DNA from: Paludibacterium sp.
Lineage (GTDB): Bacteria > Pseudomonadota > Gammaproteobacteria > Burkholderiales > Chromobacteriaceae
Direction: 5' to 3'
NCBI RefSeq assembly: GCF_019232825.1
Contig: NZ_JAFAND010000045.1
Location: forward strand, 1 to 64,000
DNA: 64,000 nucleotides
In this document: piece after piece, positions 23,464 to 32,692 of the stretch
How the letters are laid out: every line of letters begins with the position of its first letter
Numbering within the stretch: position 1 is the stretch's first letter
Program-made: the position numbers and the translations under genes
The notes under the pieces: model-generated
Told to the model about the DNA's origin: nothing
What the model saw: the letters and a program-made list of their open reading frames with translations, nothing else
Databases searched by the model: none

Positions 23464-24849
23464 ATGAGAAATCGCAGGTACGCGCACTGCGCGGCCGTCG
23501 CCACGGCCGTATGCGCGATGGGGCAAGCCGTCTGGGCATCCGGCTATCAATTCGACATTCAAAGCATTCGCGCCCAAGGCGGCGCCAATGCCGGCGCGGC
23601 GGAGGCCGCCGACCCCTCGACCCTTTTCTATAATCCGGCCAGCCTGACCCGGTTGGATGGCACGCAATTGACATTGGGCGCGATCGGCGTTGACCCGCAC
23701 TCCACTTTCAGCGAAAGCAGCGCCACCACCGGCAGCGGCCAGCCGGTGTCGCCAGCCGGCGGCGGGGGCGACTATGCCAAACTGGCCGTCATTCCGCTGG
23801 GTTATTGGTCTCATCGCGTCAATGACCGCACAACTGCGGGCATCGGGCTGTTCGTCCCCTATGGGGCCAAGATCGGCTACGACGACAATTTCGCCGGGCG
23901 TTATTACGGGCAGAGCATCGACTTCAAGTCCCTCAACATCAACCCGGCCATGGGGTTTCAGCTCAACGAGCATCACCGTATCGGCGTGGGCGTCAGCGCG
24001 CAGTATCTGAATGCCACATTGGACCAAAGCCAAGACATGCCCACGACCGCCGGCGGCGTTTGCTTGGCGAACGGCAACAATGCGGCGTTCTGTTCCGCCG
24101 CCGCCGCGGCCTACGCGGGCCTGCCGGACGCCAAAGCCCACATAACCGGAGATGACTGGGGTTTCGGCTTCAATGCCGGTTATCTGTACACGCCGGACGC
24201 CGCCACCCGGATCAGCCTGGCCTATCGTTCCGCCATCAAGCAGAAGTTGCGTGGTTCGGCGACCTTCACCCTGCCGGGCAATCTACCCGGCGGCGCCGGC
24301 TCGCCGCTCAATGCCGGCATTCAAACCGCGCTGGCCAACGGCAACGCCACGCTCGACATCACCACGCCGGAGAGCGCCTCGCTCAGCGCCTTCCGCCAGA
24401 TCAGCCCTCGCTGGGCCGTGATGGGTGCGTTGAATTGGGTCCGGCACGACAGGCTGCAAAGCATTGAAATCGATATGCCCATCGCGCAAATACCGGGACG
24501 GCAGGTCACCTATCCGACGACGTGGCGCAACAGCTGGAGCGCCGCCCTCGGCGCCAGCTACCAACTCGATGCGCAATGGACTCTGCGCGGCGGGTATATG
24601 GTCGACCAGACACCGGTGTCCAGTCCGAACAATGCGCTGACCCTGCTGCCGGACAGCACTCGCCACATCGTTGCGTTCGGCGCCAGCTACCAGATCGATA
24701 CGCACGACGTCATCGACATTGCCTACAGCTACATTAAATTGACGCAGGCGGACATCAGCGATACCAGCAATAGCGCGGCAGGCACGCTGTACGGCAGCTA
24801 TCACACCCACGTCAATCTGCTGGGCATCGGCTGCTCTCATCGATTCTAG
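23464..24849 (+). CDS. FadL/TodX-family outer-membrane channel for hydrophobic compounds
   Basis: This 461-residue outer-membrane beta-barrel has a cleavable signal peptide ending AVWA, followed by SGYQFDIQS, the typical FadL-family mature N terminus. The NPA-type signature is FYNPASLTRLDG near residue 60. The C terminus ends in CSHRF with a terminal Phe, as expected for barrel insertion. The family imports long-chain fatty acids (FadL) or aromatic hydrocarbons (TodX, XylN). Placed 1.6 kb after a ring-cleavage operon, an aromatic or alkylaromatic substrate is attractive. A GGGAGAT ribosome-binding site precedes the ATG. A strong terminator follows at 24889. Confidence 0.88.
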   Translation: MRNRRYAHCAAVATAVCAMGQAVWASGYQFDIQSIRAQGGANAGAAEAADPSTLFYNPASLTRLDGTQLTLGAIGVDPHSTFSESSATTGSGQPVSPAGGGGDYAKLAVIPLGYWSHRVNDRTTAGIGLFVPYGAKIGYDDNFAGRYYGQSIDFKSLNINPAMGFQLNEHHRIGVGVSAQYLNATLDQSQDMPTTAGGVCLANGNNAAFCSAAAAAYAGLPDAKAHITGDDWGFGFNAGYLYTPDAATRISLAYRSAIKQKLRGSATFTLPGNLPGGAGSPLNAGIQTALANGNATLDITTPESASLSAFRQISPRWAVMGALNWVRHDRLQSIEIDMPIAQIPGRQVTYPTTWRNSWSAALGASYQLDAQWTLRGGYMVDQTPVSSPNNALTLLPDSTRHIVAFGASYQIDTHDVIDIAYSYIKLTQADISDTSNSAAGTLYGSYHTHVNLLGIGCSHRF

Positions 24850-24888
24850 GTTCATTCCCCTCTTGCTCTGGCCGCATTGACCGAGCTC

Positions 24889-24920
24889 CCCCGGCGTAGC
24901 GCTCCGCGCCGGGGCTTTTT
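24889..24920 (+). terminator. Rho-independent terminator after fadL-like gene
   Basis: CCCCGGCG (24889-24896) pairs with CGCCGGGG (24907-24914), followed by CTTTTTG. Confidence 0.82.
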
Positions 24921-24937
24921 GCCGAAGCGGAATTGCA

Positions 24938-25261
24938 TCAGATCTCAGTCTGACCGCTATAACCGTACTCGATCGGCGCCTTGACGTAGAACAGGTTGAG
25001 TTTCTCTTCCCGCAAACGCAAAAAGAGCGAGTGCAGTTGCGCTTCGCTCAAGGCCATCGTCACTTCGACCGGCTGATCCGCCAGCTCGAAAAACCGCGCG
25101 GAATGAATCTTGTGGTGCCGCCCCAGCCCCTCGGACGCCGCCACCATGGTGGCGCCCTCCAAATTCAGCTTGCGAGCCTGCTGCACCAGCCACTCCGCCA
25201 GCGGCAGGCCGGCGTGGGTACGGTCCTGCTGGGTGAAAAACGTCACTTGGTAGCCGTTCAT
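24938..25261 (-). CDS. DUF190-family PII-like protein
   Basis: This 107-residue protein matches DUF190: MNGYQVTFFTQQDRTHAGLP, then LAEWLVQQARKLNLEGATMV and an EGLG segment, the ferredoxin-like layout shared with PII signalling proteins. Family members often sit by crcB (fluoride channel) or ion transporters, but none is adjacent here. Function is unproven; a small-molecule-binding, trimeric signalling role is plausible. It converges on the fadL-like gene across a terminator. Confidence 0.75.
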   Translation of the reverse strand: MNGYQVTFFTQQDRTHAGLPLAEWLVQQARKLNLEGATMVAASEGLGRHHKIHSARFFELADQPVEVTMALSEAQLHSLFLRLREEKLNLFYVKAPIEYGYSGQTEI

Positions 25262-25371
25262 CGTCGTGCTCCCATCGTCAAGCGCGATACCTAAGGGCTA
25301 TTGTCTGGTGTTCGGCGCAATGCCGCGCGTCGCGCGCCGATTGCGCCCTACGCAACGGGACTCACCTTCAC

Positions 25372-25401
25372 GTAGGGTGCACTCGCCGAAGGCAGTGCAC
25401 C
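25372..25401. repeat. REP-like palindrome, divergent type B copy
   Basis: GTAGGGTGCACTCGCCGAAG plus GCAGTGCACC is an imperfect palindrome (arms GGTGCACT and AGTGCACC). It aligns with the type B repeats at 52018 and 60999 with several substitutions. Confidence 0.5.
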
Positions 25402-25474
25402 GCTGATAACGACACGCCTCTGCTTTATCAGCTTAGTGGCTTTGACAGGGAAAGGCGAAGCACGCCAAACAAAA

Positions 25475-27130
25475 CTACAGCCGGTATTGCCGCAGCATCT
25501 GCGCCAAACGCGCGGCCAACTGATCCATGCGCCCGGCCTGCGCCGAGGACGACTGCGCCGCGGCGCTCGCCTCTTCCGCCATTTGCGCGATGCGCTCGAT
25601 CTGCACGGCGATGTTGTTGCTGGCCGAGCCCTGCTGTTCGATCGCCACGCTGATTTCGCCCACGTGGGTCGCCGCATGCTGCGTCGCCTCGCCGATGGCG
25701 CGGATGGCCTGGTCGGCCGAATCGGCGCGCGTCACGCCATGCGTCACGCGCTCCTCGGCGGTTTGCATCAGCGCCGTGGCGTGCTGCGAACGCTGACGCA
25801 TGACTTCGATCGTGCCGGCGATCTCGCGCGTTGACTTGGTGGTGCGCTCGGCCAGCTTGCGCACTTCATCGGCCACCACGGCAAAGCCGCGGCCCGCCTC
25901 GCCGGCGCGCGCCGCCTCGATCGCGGCGTTCAACGCCAACAGGTTGGTTTGATCGGCGATATCGCTGATCACCTGTACCACGGTCTCCACTTGCGCGCTG
26001 TCGTTTTCCAATTCGCGGATGCTGCCCGCCGCATCGGATACCGATTGCGAAATCGAGCGGATGTCGTCAATGGTCTGGCTGATGGTGCCGGAACCGGCCT
26101 GGGCCCGCTCGCCCGCCGCGTTCGACTGCTGCAAGGTTTCCTGCGCGCGCAGGCTGACGTGGTTGATGCTGGCCGTCAGCTGCTCGACGGTTGCCGCCAT
26201 GCTGGAGGAAGACTCGCTTTGCGCGGCGGCGGAGCGCGATACCTCGCCCGAGGTTTGCGCCAACTGCTGCGCGGCGAGCGTCACTTCGTGCGCGCCGTCG
26301 AGGATGGCCCGCATGTTCGCCTGCAAACGCGACAGCAGATGATTGAACGCCGTGGCGGTATGGCCAACCTCGTCCATCTGTTGCACGGTGGCGCGCGCGG
26401 TCAGGTCCAGCGACTGATCGACCCGCTCCATGATGTGTTGCATATTGCCGAGCCGTTGGCGGATCACATGCAGCATGCGCAAGCCGATCAGCAGCAAGCC
26501 GGCGGTGGCGGCCGCCAAGATCACCAGCAGGATGTCGCGCGATTCGCCATAAGCGCTTTGGCCGATGGCATCGAGCGTATCCGACAATTGCAAATTGAAC
26601 GCCAGATGATCGTCGATCGCCTTGGTCAACACGCCGCCCGCCACGCCCAGCGTGGCGAACGCGGCGTCGGTGGCCGGGCCGCCGCCGGCGTGCGCGCGGT
26701 CCAGATACTGACGCCTCACGTCGCGGTAGCGCTGCAATGCCGTCTTATCGGCCTCGGTCAGCGCTTGGTCGCGCTGCGCGGACTGCGCCTCCTCTTCCAC
26801 GCCAAGCACGTGATCGTCGCCCTGGGGCGCGGCATCGGCCGCATAACGCTGCAGCAGATCGTCGAATCGTTTATCGATTACCGCCAACTGTTGATCGTAG
26901 TCCGCCGCGTGCGCCGGACCATCGAGGGCGCTGCGCAATACCACCACGCGCATCTGACCGACAGCGTCGCGCATCGCGTACATATCTTTGAACTTGGGAA
27001 CCAGAGACGACTGCACATAGTTGAAGCGAGATTGTGCCTTGCCCAGCTGCCACACCCCGCCAATCCCCACCAGCCATAGCGTCAGCAGCGCCATGGTCAA
27101 TAGCGCCGTGATACGTTTTGATATAGTCAT
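25475..27130 (-). CDS. Methyl-accepting chemotaxis protein, paralogue of the one at 8908
   Basis: This is a 551-residue chemoreceptor with an N-terminal transmembrane helix, a four-helix-bundle-type periplasmic domain, a second transmembrane helix near residue 190, a HAMP region and a signalling domain with the standard hairpin tip ([20 protein letters not shown]). The sensor shares long runs with the receptor at 8908, such as [26 protein letters not shown] and DKRFDDLLQ, so the two arose by duplication and may sense related ligands. The ATG at 27130 gives MTISKRIT; no strong ribosome-binding site precedes it. It is followed upstream on the same strand by a third receptor. Proximity to the aromatic catabolic and FadL genes suggests chemotaxis to the same substrate class. 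Confidence 0.92.
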   Translation of the reverse strand: MTISKRITALLTMALLTLWLVGIGGVWQLGKAQSRFNYVQSSLVPKFKDMYAMRDAVGQMRVVVLRSALDGPAHAADYDQQLAVIDKRFDDLLQRYAADAAPQGDDHVLGVEEEAQSAQRDQALTEADKTALQRYRDVRRQYLDRAHAGGGPATDAAFATLGVAGGVLTKAIDDHLAFNLQLSDTLDAIGQSAYGESRDILLVILAAATAGLLLIGLRMLHVIRQRLGNMQHIMERVDQSLDLTARATVQQMDEVGHTATAFNHLLSRLQANMRAILDGAHEVTLAAQQLAQTSGEVSRSAAAQSESSSSMAATVEQLTASINHVSLRAQETLQQSNAAGERAQAGSGTISQTIDDIRSISQSVSDAAGSIRELENDSAQVETVVQVISDIADQTNLLALNAAIEAARAGEAGRGFAVVADEVRKLAERTTKSTREIAGTIEVMRQRSQHATALMQTAEERVTHGVTRADSADQAIRAIGEATQHAATHVGEISVAIEQQGSASNNIAVQIERIAQMAEEASAAAQSSSAQAGRMDQLAARLAQMLRQYRL

Positions 27131-27328
27131 AGAATAAATGTGTTTTTATGCTGTTGTTGTGTAATAAAACGGAAACGCACATGTTAGCGCAAACAAAGAA
27201 AAGAGACCCCCAAATACATCAATATTTGATAGAGATCGCTTTAAAGAGGAGAGATGCCGTGTAGTTTACACAACATACACGCATAATGTATAAATAAAAA
27301 TAATGATTTTCATGCGTTTCCCGCACAC

Positions 27329-28945
27329 TCACAACGTGTATTTCGACAGTGTGGCGATCTGCTGCTGGGCCAAGCTGTCGAGATGCCGCGCCGTGCCGGC
27401 GGTATGCTGCGCGGCGGCGCTCGACTGCTCGGACATTTGCGCCGTGCGCTCGACCTCGACTGCGATGCTGTTGCTCGCCACGCCCTGTTCGCCGATCGCC
27501 GTGGTGATTTCACCGATCATGACTTCCGATCGCGCCGAGGCGGCGCCGATTTTCTGGATGGATGCGTCGACCTCGTCGGCGCGCTGGACGCCGGTGGCCA
27601 CCAATTGCTCCGCCTCCTGCATCTGCTGCTTGGCATGCGACGCGCGCTCGACCATGGTTTGGATCGTGGCCGAGATTTCCTGCGTCGACCGCGCGGTACG
27701 TTCGGCCAGCTTGCGCACTTCGTCGGCCACGACCGCGAAGCCCCGTCCCGACTCGCCGGCGCGCGCCGCCTCGATGGCGGCGTTCAAGGCCAAGAGATTG
27801 GTCTGGTCGGCAATATCCCTGATCACGCCGATGACATTGCTCACTTGTCCGCTATAGGTCTCCAGCTCGTGGATGCTGCCGGCCGCCGCCGCAACCGAAG
27901 TCGAAATTTGGTGAATGTCGGCAATGGTCTGGCCGATGACGGCCGAGCCATCCCGCACCAGATCCCCCGATTCATTGGCCAAGGTCTGCGTCTCTTTGGC
28001 GCGTTCGGCGATGTGATTGACGCTGACCGTCATCTGCTCCACCGTCGCCGCCATATTGGCGGCGGCCTCGCTTTGCGCGTGCGAGGCAGTCGAGACTTCC
28101 GCCGCCGCCTGCGTCAATTGCGCCGAGGTCGTGCCGACCTCGCGCGCGCCGTGCAGAATGCTTTTCAGGCTCTCCTGCTGTGTCGTCAGCAAGGCGTTGA
28201 ACGCCGCCGCCGTAAGACCGATTTCGTCCTGGCGGGCGACCGCCGCGCGTTGGGTGAAGTCCAACGACTGGCTGACCTGCTCCAAGGTGCCTTGGATGTC
28301 GCGCAAGCCGGAATGGATGATACGGTAGAGCTGCGCGCCCAATAGGCCGGCAACGACGAGGGCGGCGACAATCAACGCGGCTGACAGCATCAGCGCCTGT
28401 TCATAGTCGCGTTGATTGCTTTTGACCAGATCGTTGGCCAAGGCATAGTTGAACGCGGCGTGGTCGCTCAAGTTCTTGATGATCACCTGCGCGATCGACG
28501 CGCCGGTGATCATCAGATTCTTCACCGCCCCCTCCCTGTCGCCGCGGTCGCTCATTTGCAGCGACTGATCGCGCATCGCGCGGTAACTGGCCATCGACGC
28601 CTTGTCGGCTTCCAGCATCTGCCGGTCGGCGTCGTTGGAAATGTCGTTGGCCTGGTAATCGGCCATCGTGGCGTCGAAGCGCTTATCGGCATCGGCGATG
28701 GCATTGTGCGCGCTGCTCTTCAAGGCGTCGTTCGGCGCGAGGATCGCCTTCAGCGTCGAGACGCGAATGTCGCTCAGCGCCTGATCCGCCTTCGCCAGCG
28801 CTTGCAAACTGGGGAAGGTGTTGCCCGCCACATAGTCGAAGCGCGCTTGCGCCTGTTTCAATTGCCAGATGCCCATACCGCCGATCAGCAGCAACGCGGC
28901 CAAGGAAATACCCAGCGTGAACGCAAGTCTTTTAGTGATCTTCAT
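27329..28945 (-). CDS. Methyl-accepting chemotaxis protein (4HB type)
   Basis: This is a 538-residue chemoreceptor when started at the ATG at 28945 ([12 protein letters not shown]), which has GGGGAAG about 8 bases upstream; the longer frame from 28987 lacks such support. It has transmembrane helix 1 (about residues 8-28), a four-helix-bundle periplasmic domain, transmembrane helix 2 near residue 195, HAMP and a signalling domain. The sensor is related in outline to those at 8908 and 25475 ([10 protein letters not shown]) but clearly more diverged. It lies 198 bases upstream of the 25475 receptor on the same strand, with an AT-rich gap and no clear terminator. Confidence 0.9.
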   Translation of the reverse strand: MKITKRLAFTLGISLAALLLIGGMGIWQLKQAQARFDYVAGNTFPSLQALAKADQALSDIRVSTLKAILAPNDALKSSAHNAIADADKRFDATMADYQANDISNDADRQMLEADKASMASYRAMRDQSLQMSDRGDREGAVKNLMITGASIAQVIIKNLSDHAAFNYALANDLVKSNQRDYEQALMLSAALIVAALVVAGLLGAQLYRIIHSGLRDIQGTLEQVSQSLDFTQRAAVARQDEIGLTAAAFNALLTTQQESLKSILHGAREVGTTSAQLTQAAAEVSTASHAQSEAAANMAATVEQMTVSVNHIAERAKETQTLANESGDLVRDGSAVIGQTIADIHQISTSVAAAAGSIHELETYSGQVSNVIGVIRDIADQTNLLALNAAIEAARAGESGRGFAVVADEVRKLAERTARSTQEISATIQTMVERASHAKQQMQEAEQLVATGVQRADEVDASIQKIGAASARSEVMIGEITTAIGEQGVASNSIAVEVERTAQMSEQSSAAAQHTAGTARHLDSLAQQQIATLSKYTL

Positions 28946-29090
28946 GAATGGCTTCCCCGTCGTTTTATTACCAGCGCATAAAGACAAATAAAATTCTATG
29001 CATTCATGTCTAGATATTCCTGGTTATCTTCACGCAAAGAAGTTCGCCAACAGACTATTAATAAAAGAGAAATCACGGAAGAAGAATGCG

Positions 29091-30266
29091 CTAGCCGCGC
29101 CGATGCAGGCGCCAGCTGCACATGAGCGCGAGCGAGGCGAAGCCGACGTTGACGAACATCACGCCGTGGTAGCCCCATAGGCTGGCGATGACGCCGGTCA
29201 GGGCCCCGGCGACGATGGTGCCGGTACGGGTAGACGTCATGAACAGCGTGCTGGCGGTGCCTGCATGTTCAGGCATTGTGTCTTGGAAAATCAGCATGCC
29301 GATGCTGGCGACGATGCCGATGAATACCGCGTTGGCCAATTGCAGCGCCATCAGCACGACGGGCTGCTGAAACAGCGACATGCCGACATAGAACACCACT
29401 CCCGCCATGGCCGCCAAACGCAGCAGAAAGAGCTTGCCGAAGCGGCCGATCACTGCGCCGGCCAGCAGCATGGCCGGAATCTCCAAGCCGGCGGCAATGC
29501 TCATCAGCACCCCGGCGGTATGCGCCGGCAGATGCAGCGTGCGCGTGACATAGAGCGGCATGTCGATCAGGTAGAGCCCGTTACAGGTCCACATCAGCGT
29601 CGAGGTCACAAACGGCAGACGGATGGCCTTGTTCCATCCGCCCCGCTGCCCCGGACGGCGCTCGCGCGGCCGCGGCGACGGCAAGCGGTAGGCGACGCAC
29701 AGCGCGCCGATGACGAATGCCAGGCCGGAACACAGATACATGTCGGTGAAGCCGTAACCGGCGGCGATGACGAAAGCCAGCGGTGGACCGATCACCCAAG
29801 CGAGCGAAATCTGCGCGCGCATGATGGCGGTGAACATGCCGGCCTCGCGCGCGTCGCGGTCGCCATGCTCGCGCGCCAAGGCAAAGGTCTGCGGGTTGGC
29901 GGCGCCGCCGAGGCTGCCCAAGGCCACACCGACGCTGATCAACAACCAGTAGTGACGGCTAAACGCAAACAGCAGGCTGCCGGCGAAACCCGCCAGACAA
30001 CAGGCGACAATCAAACGGCGCCGGTTGCCGCCGTGGTCGGAATAATGCGCCACCGCCTGACCGATGACGATGCCGCCAATGGCGTTGACGGCATAGAACA
30101 CGCCGACCAGGAACGGGTTGACCCCGACCTTTTCGGTCAGGAACAAACTCAGCGTCGGCACTTGCAACGCACTGGCCGAGCCGGAGAGAAAGGCCACGAC
30201 GAGGAAAGCCAGCGAGGTCGCATCCGGCACGCGTTGGCGCAGGGAGGTAAAAGCGGACTTCATCAA
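29091..30266 (-). CDS. setB: Sugar efflux transporter, SetA/SetB family (MFS)
   Basis: This 391-residue 12-helix MFS protein is close in layout and sequence to E. coli SetB (393 residues). Shared runs include FLSGSASALQVPTLSLFLT-type helix 1, NPQTFALAREH, RAQISLAWVIGPPLAF, TLMW.CN.LY.I.MPL and AAGLEIPAMLLAG. SET proteins export sugars such as lactose, glucose and their analogues and can relieve sugar-phosphate stress. The minus-strand frame may start at either of two adjacent Met codons (MMKSAF). No sugar gene lies next to it; it diverges from an aldo/keto reductase gene across a 231-base gap. Confidence 0.85.
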   Translation of the reverse strand: MMKSAFTSLRQRVPDATSLAFLVVAFLSGSASALQVPTLSLFLTEKVGVNPFLVGVFYAVNAIGGIVIGQAVAHYSDHGGNRRRLIVACCLAGFAGSLLFAFSRHYWLLISVGVALGSLGGAANPQTFALAREHGDRDAREAGMFTAIMRAQISLAWVIGPPLAFVIAAGYGFTDMYLCSGLAFVIGALCVAYRLPSPRPRERRPGQRGGWNKAIRLPFVTSTLMWTCNGLYLIDMPLYVTRTLHLPAHTAGVLMSIAAGLEIPAMLLAGAVIGRFGKLFLLRLAAMAGVVFYVGMSLFQQPVVLMALQLANAVFIGIVASIGMLIFQDTMPEHAGTASTLFMTSTRTGTIVAGALTGVIASLWGYHGVMFVNVGFASLALMCSWRLHRRG

Positions 30267-30497
30267 GGGGGTATTAACTGATACCAGTGTAGCTAAAACG
30301 ACTATTTTACCGCAGCCACGCGCGCAGCACCCGCGGCGCTAGCGGCACGAAACAGGGTCGGCGCAATTTGCATACGCGTCATATCTGCACAACGGGTATA
30401 TCGCAAAGGGCTGCGAGCACGCTGTATATTCCCGCATGGCGCCGTCGCCTCTCGCGCGCTAGCGCTTACCCTCATTGGCCAGGAGAAAAAGTTCATC

Positions 30498-31544
30498 ATG
30501 CAGTATCAAGCTGATTCGACACGTTACAACGACGTCATGCCTTATCGACGCGTGGGCCGCAGCGGAATGGTGTTGCCCGCCGTCTCGCTCGGACTGTGGC
30601 AAAACTTCGGCGGCGTGGATGTTTTCGAGACCGGGCGCGCGATGCTGCGCCGCGCCTTCGACCGCGGCGTCACGCACTTCGACCTGGCCAACAACTACGG
30701 CCCGCCCCCCGGGTCGGCGGAAGAGAACTTCGGCCGCTGGCTCGGCTTGGATTTCAAGCCGTATCGCGACGAAATGGTGATTTCGACCAAAGCCGGCTGG
30801 GAAATGTGGCCCGGCCCTTATGGCGGCCCCAACGGCACGCGCAAATACCTGATCGCCAGCTGCGAGCAAAGCTTGCGGCGGATGAAGCTCGACTATGTCG
30901 ACATCTTTTATTCGCACCGTGTCGACGCGAACACGCCGCTGGAAGAAACCATGGGCGCGCTGGTCCAGCTGCATCGGCAAGGCAAGGCGCTGTACGTCGG
31001 CATCTCGTCGTACTCGCCCGAACTCACCTGCCAGGCCGCCGCCATCCTGGCGGAGGAGCACGTGCCGCTATTCATTCACCAGCCGAACTATTCGATGTTC
31101 AACCGCGGCATCGAGCACGGCTTGCTGCAGACGCTCGGCGAACTCGGCGTCGGCTGCATCGCCTTCTCGCCGCTGGCACAGGGCTTGCTCACGTCGAAAT
31201 ATTTGGGCGAAACACAGGCGGACACGCGCGCGAGCCGGCACGGCTCGCTAAAGCCGCAGATGCTGAGCGAGGCCAATCTCGAACGCATCCGCGCGCTCAA
31301 TGAGATCGCCAAGCGACGCGGCCAGACCCTGGCGCAGATGGCCATTGCCTGGGTGCTGCGCGACGCGCGCGTCACTTCGGCGCTGATCGGCGCGCGCACG
31401 GTCGAGCAATTGGACAACTCGCTCGACGCCGTCAAGCACCTGGCCTTCAGTGCCGACGAGCTGGCAGAGATCGACCGCTACGCTCAGGATGGCGGCGTGG
31501 ACTTGTGGAAGGTGTCGTCGAGCATCGGCGCGGCGTCGATTTAG
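30498..31544 (+). CDS. gpr: Aldo/keto reductase, YghZ/L-glyceraldehyde-3-phosphate reductase type
   Basis: This 348-residue NADPH-dependent reductase of the AKR14-like group (E. coli YghZ/Gpr) has its catalytic tetrad in place: Asp62 and Tyr67 in FDLANNYG, Lys98 in STKAGW and His140 in YSHRVD. The cofactor-binding C-terminal region IGARTVEQLDNSLDA is typical. Gpr reduces L-glyceraldehyde 3-phosphate and methylglyoxal, a detoxifying role. A setB-like sugar-phosphate-stress exporter diverges from it, which makes a shared carbonyl or sugar-stress theme possible (inference). AGGAG lies upstream of the ATG at 30498, slightly farther than usual. A terminator follows at 31555. Confidence 0.9.
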   Translation: MQYQADSTRYNDVMPYRRVGRSGMVLPAVSLGLWQNFGGVDVFETGRAMLRRAFDRGVTHFDLANNYGPPPGSAEENFGRWLGLDFKPYRDEMVISTKAGWEMWPGPYGGPNGTRKYLIASCEQSLRRMKLDYVDIFYSHRVDANTPLEETMGALVQLHRQGKALYVGISSYSPELTCQAAAILAEEHVPLFIHQPNYSMFNRGIEHGLLQTLGELGVGCIAFSPLAQGLLTSKYLGETQADTRASRHGSLKPQMLSEANLERIRALNEIAKRRGQTLAQMAIAWVLRDARVTSALIGARTVEQLDNSLDAVKHLAFSADELAEIDRYAQDGGVDLWKVSSSIGAASI

Positions 31545-31554
31545 CCATGACAGA

Positions 31555-31584
31555 CCGGCCTGTGGCAAACAGGCCGGCTTCGCT
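31555..31584 (+). terminator. Rho-independent terminator after aldo/keto reductase
   Basis: CCGGCCTGT and ACAGGCCGG form a perfect 9-base stem (31555-31577), followed by CTTCGCTTT. Confidence 0.8.
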
Positions 31585-31723
31585 TTGGCAATGGACCGCC
31601 GCGCATTATTCAACGGCACAGCCTGGCCGGAATATTGATTGACAACAAATTATTAACAATTGGAAATTATTGGTTACTTAATCAGATTTAGGCTTCGTAT
31701 ATGCTTGAGCCACATTCAACTGC

Positions 31724-32209
31724 ATGAAAGCTCAAAAACGTTTTATGGACATGAAAAAGATTCTGATCGCCTCCGCACTCGTACTCGGCGCGAGCGCACC
31801 CGTTTTCGCCGCGGATGTGGCCGTTTCCATCAACGTGGGCGAACCGGGCTTTTATGGCCAGCTGAACATCGGCAACGTCGCACCGCCGCCGGTGATCAAT
31901 GTGCAACCGGTGATCGTCAATCCGGTTTATGCCGATGAAGCGCCGATCTATCTGCGTGTTCCGCCCGGACACGCCAAGCATTGGAAACGCTATTGCGCCC
32001 AATACCATGCGTGCGACAAGCGGGTCTACTTCGTGCAAGACAAGTGGTATCGCGATGAGTACGCGCCGCGTTACCGCCACGACCACCCGGAACACTTTAA
32101 CGAACATGACGACCACGGCGACCATGGGCATGACCCGCATGACCATCAGCACGATGGCCATGACAAGCGTCCGTGGCAAGACGAGCACGGCGACTGGCAC
32201 AACAACTGA
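31724..32209 (+). CDS. Exported histidine-rich protein, putative metal binding
   Basis: This protein of up to 161 residues has a type I signal peptide (MKKILIASALVLGASAPVFA, then ADVAVS). The mature part has a proline- and valine-rich stretch (VAPPPVINVQPVIVNPVY), a compact central region with two cysteines (YCAQYHACDK, a probable disulfide) and a C-terminal tail of about 45 residues packed with His and Asp in HDH-type repeats. The tail looks like a divalent-metal (Zn, Ni, Cu) binding or buffering segment. Three Met codons (31724, 31745, 31751) could start it; none has a good ribosome-binding site, so the start is uncertain. It stands alone between terminators. I know no named family for it. 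Confidence 0.7.
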   Translation: MKAQKRFMDMKKILIASALVLGASAPVFAADVAVSINVGEPGFYGQLNIGNVAPPPVINVQPVIVNPVYADEAPIYLRVPPGHAKHWKRYCAQYHACDKRVYFVQDKWYRDEYAPRYRHDHPEHFNEHDDHGDHGHDPHDHQHDGHDKRPWQDEHGDWHNN

Positions 32210-32235
32210 TTAAACCGTTGCCCGCCGACAGAAAC

Positions 32236-32276
32236 CCCCACCCCGCGCCTTGCGGCGTGGGGTTTTGTTTTGCCTT
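32236..32276 (+). terminator. Rho-independent terminator after histidine-rich protein gene
   Basis: CCCCACCCCGC pairs with GCGGCGTGGGG (one mismatch), followed by TTTTGTTTTG. Confidence 0.8.
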
Positions 32277-32296
32277 GCCCCGATGTCCTCCCGGTA

Positions 32297-32345
32297 TGGG
32301 GTAGCGTGCGTTCGCGAAGCAACGCACGGCCCCAATGCACGCTAC
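32297..32345. repeat. REP-like palindrome, type A with extended arm
   Basis: Positions 32301-32329 are a 29-base imperfect palindrome starting GTAGCGTGCGTTCGCGAAGC. It is identical on the opposite strand to 52067-52095 and 60961-60989. Here GCACGCTAC at 32337-32345 adds a second partner for the GTAGCGTGC arm. Confidence 0.75.
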
Positions 32346-32692
32346 AAGACTTGTGCGGATGCCTTGACGGGGCTTTTGTTGGAGATTCTAGGCGTGGTAT
32401 TTCTCACCACCAAGGCGATCTGACCGTTGCTCATAAGCAACAGTGTTGCATTTTCGCAACTCTTCCCCCGGAATAAATTCAGGAAAAACAACACCTTGAC
32501 ACTTCAGCGCCATCTCCGAGCACTACTTTATTTATTGTACGCATAAAAGTACATGTACGATTATAAAACGAGCTTAGCTCTTCTCGCGTTGTTCCTGAGT
32601 GCCGGAAAGCTGGAACGACGGAGGTCATCTCCAAAAACTTTCCGCACAGATTGAATTGTCAGCAGTACCTACTGCTCCGAAAGGAATGGGTT
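32346..32692 (+). promoter_or_regulatory. Leader region of the porin gene
   Basis: This roughly 350-base gene-free stretch holds TTGACA at 32494, an AT-rich block, the palindrome GTACATGTAC near 32548, and a hairpin (CGGAAAG at 32603-32609 with CTTTCCG at 32638-32644). The porin mRNA therefore probably has a structured 5' leader of 100 bases or more. The exact promoter is not certain. Confidence 0.4.
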
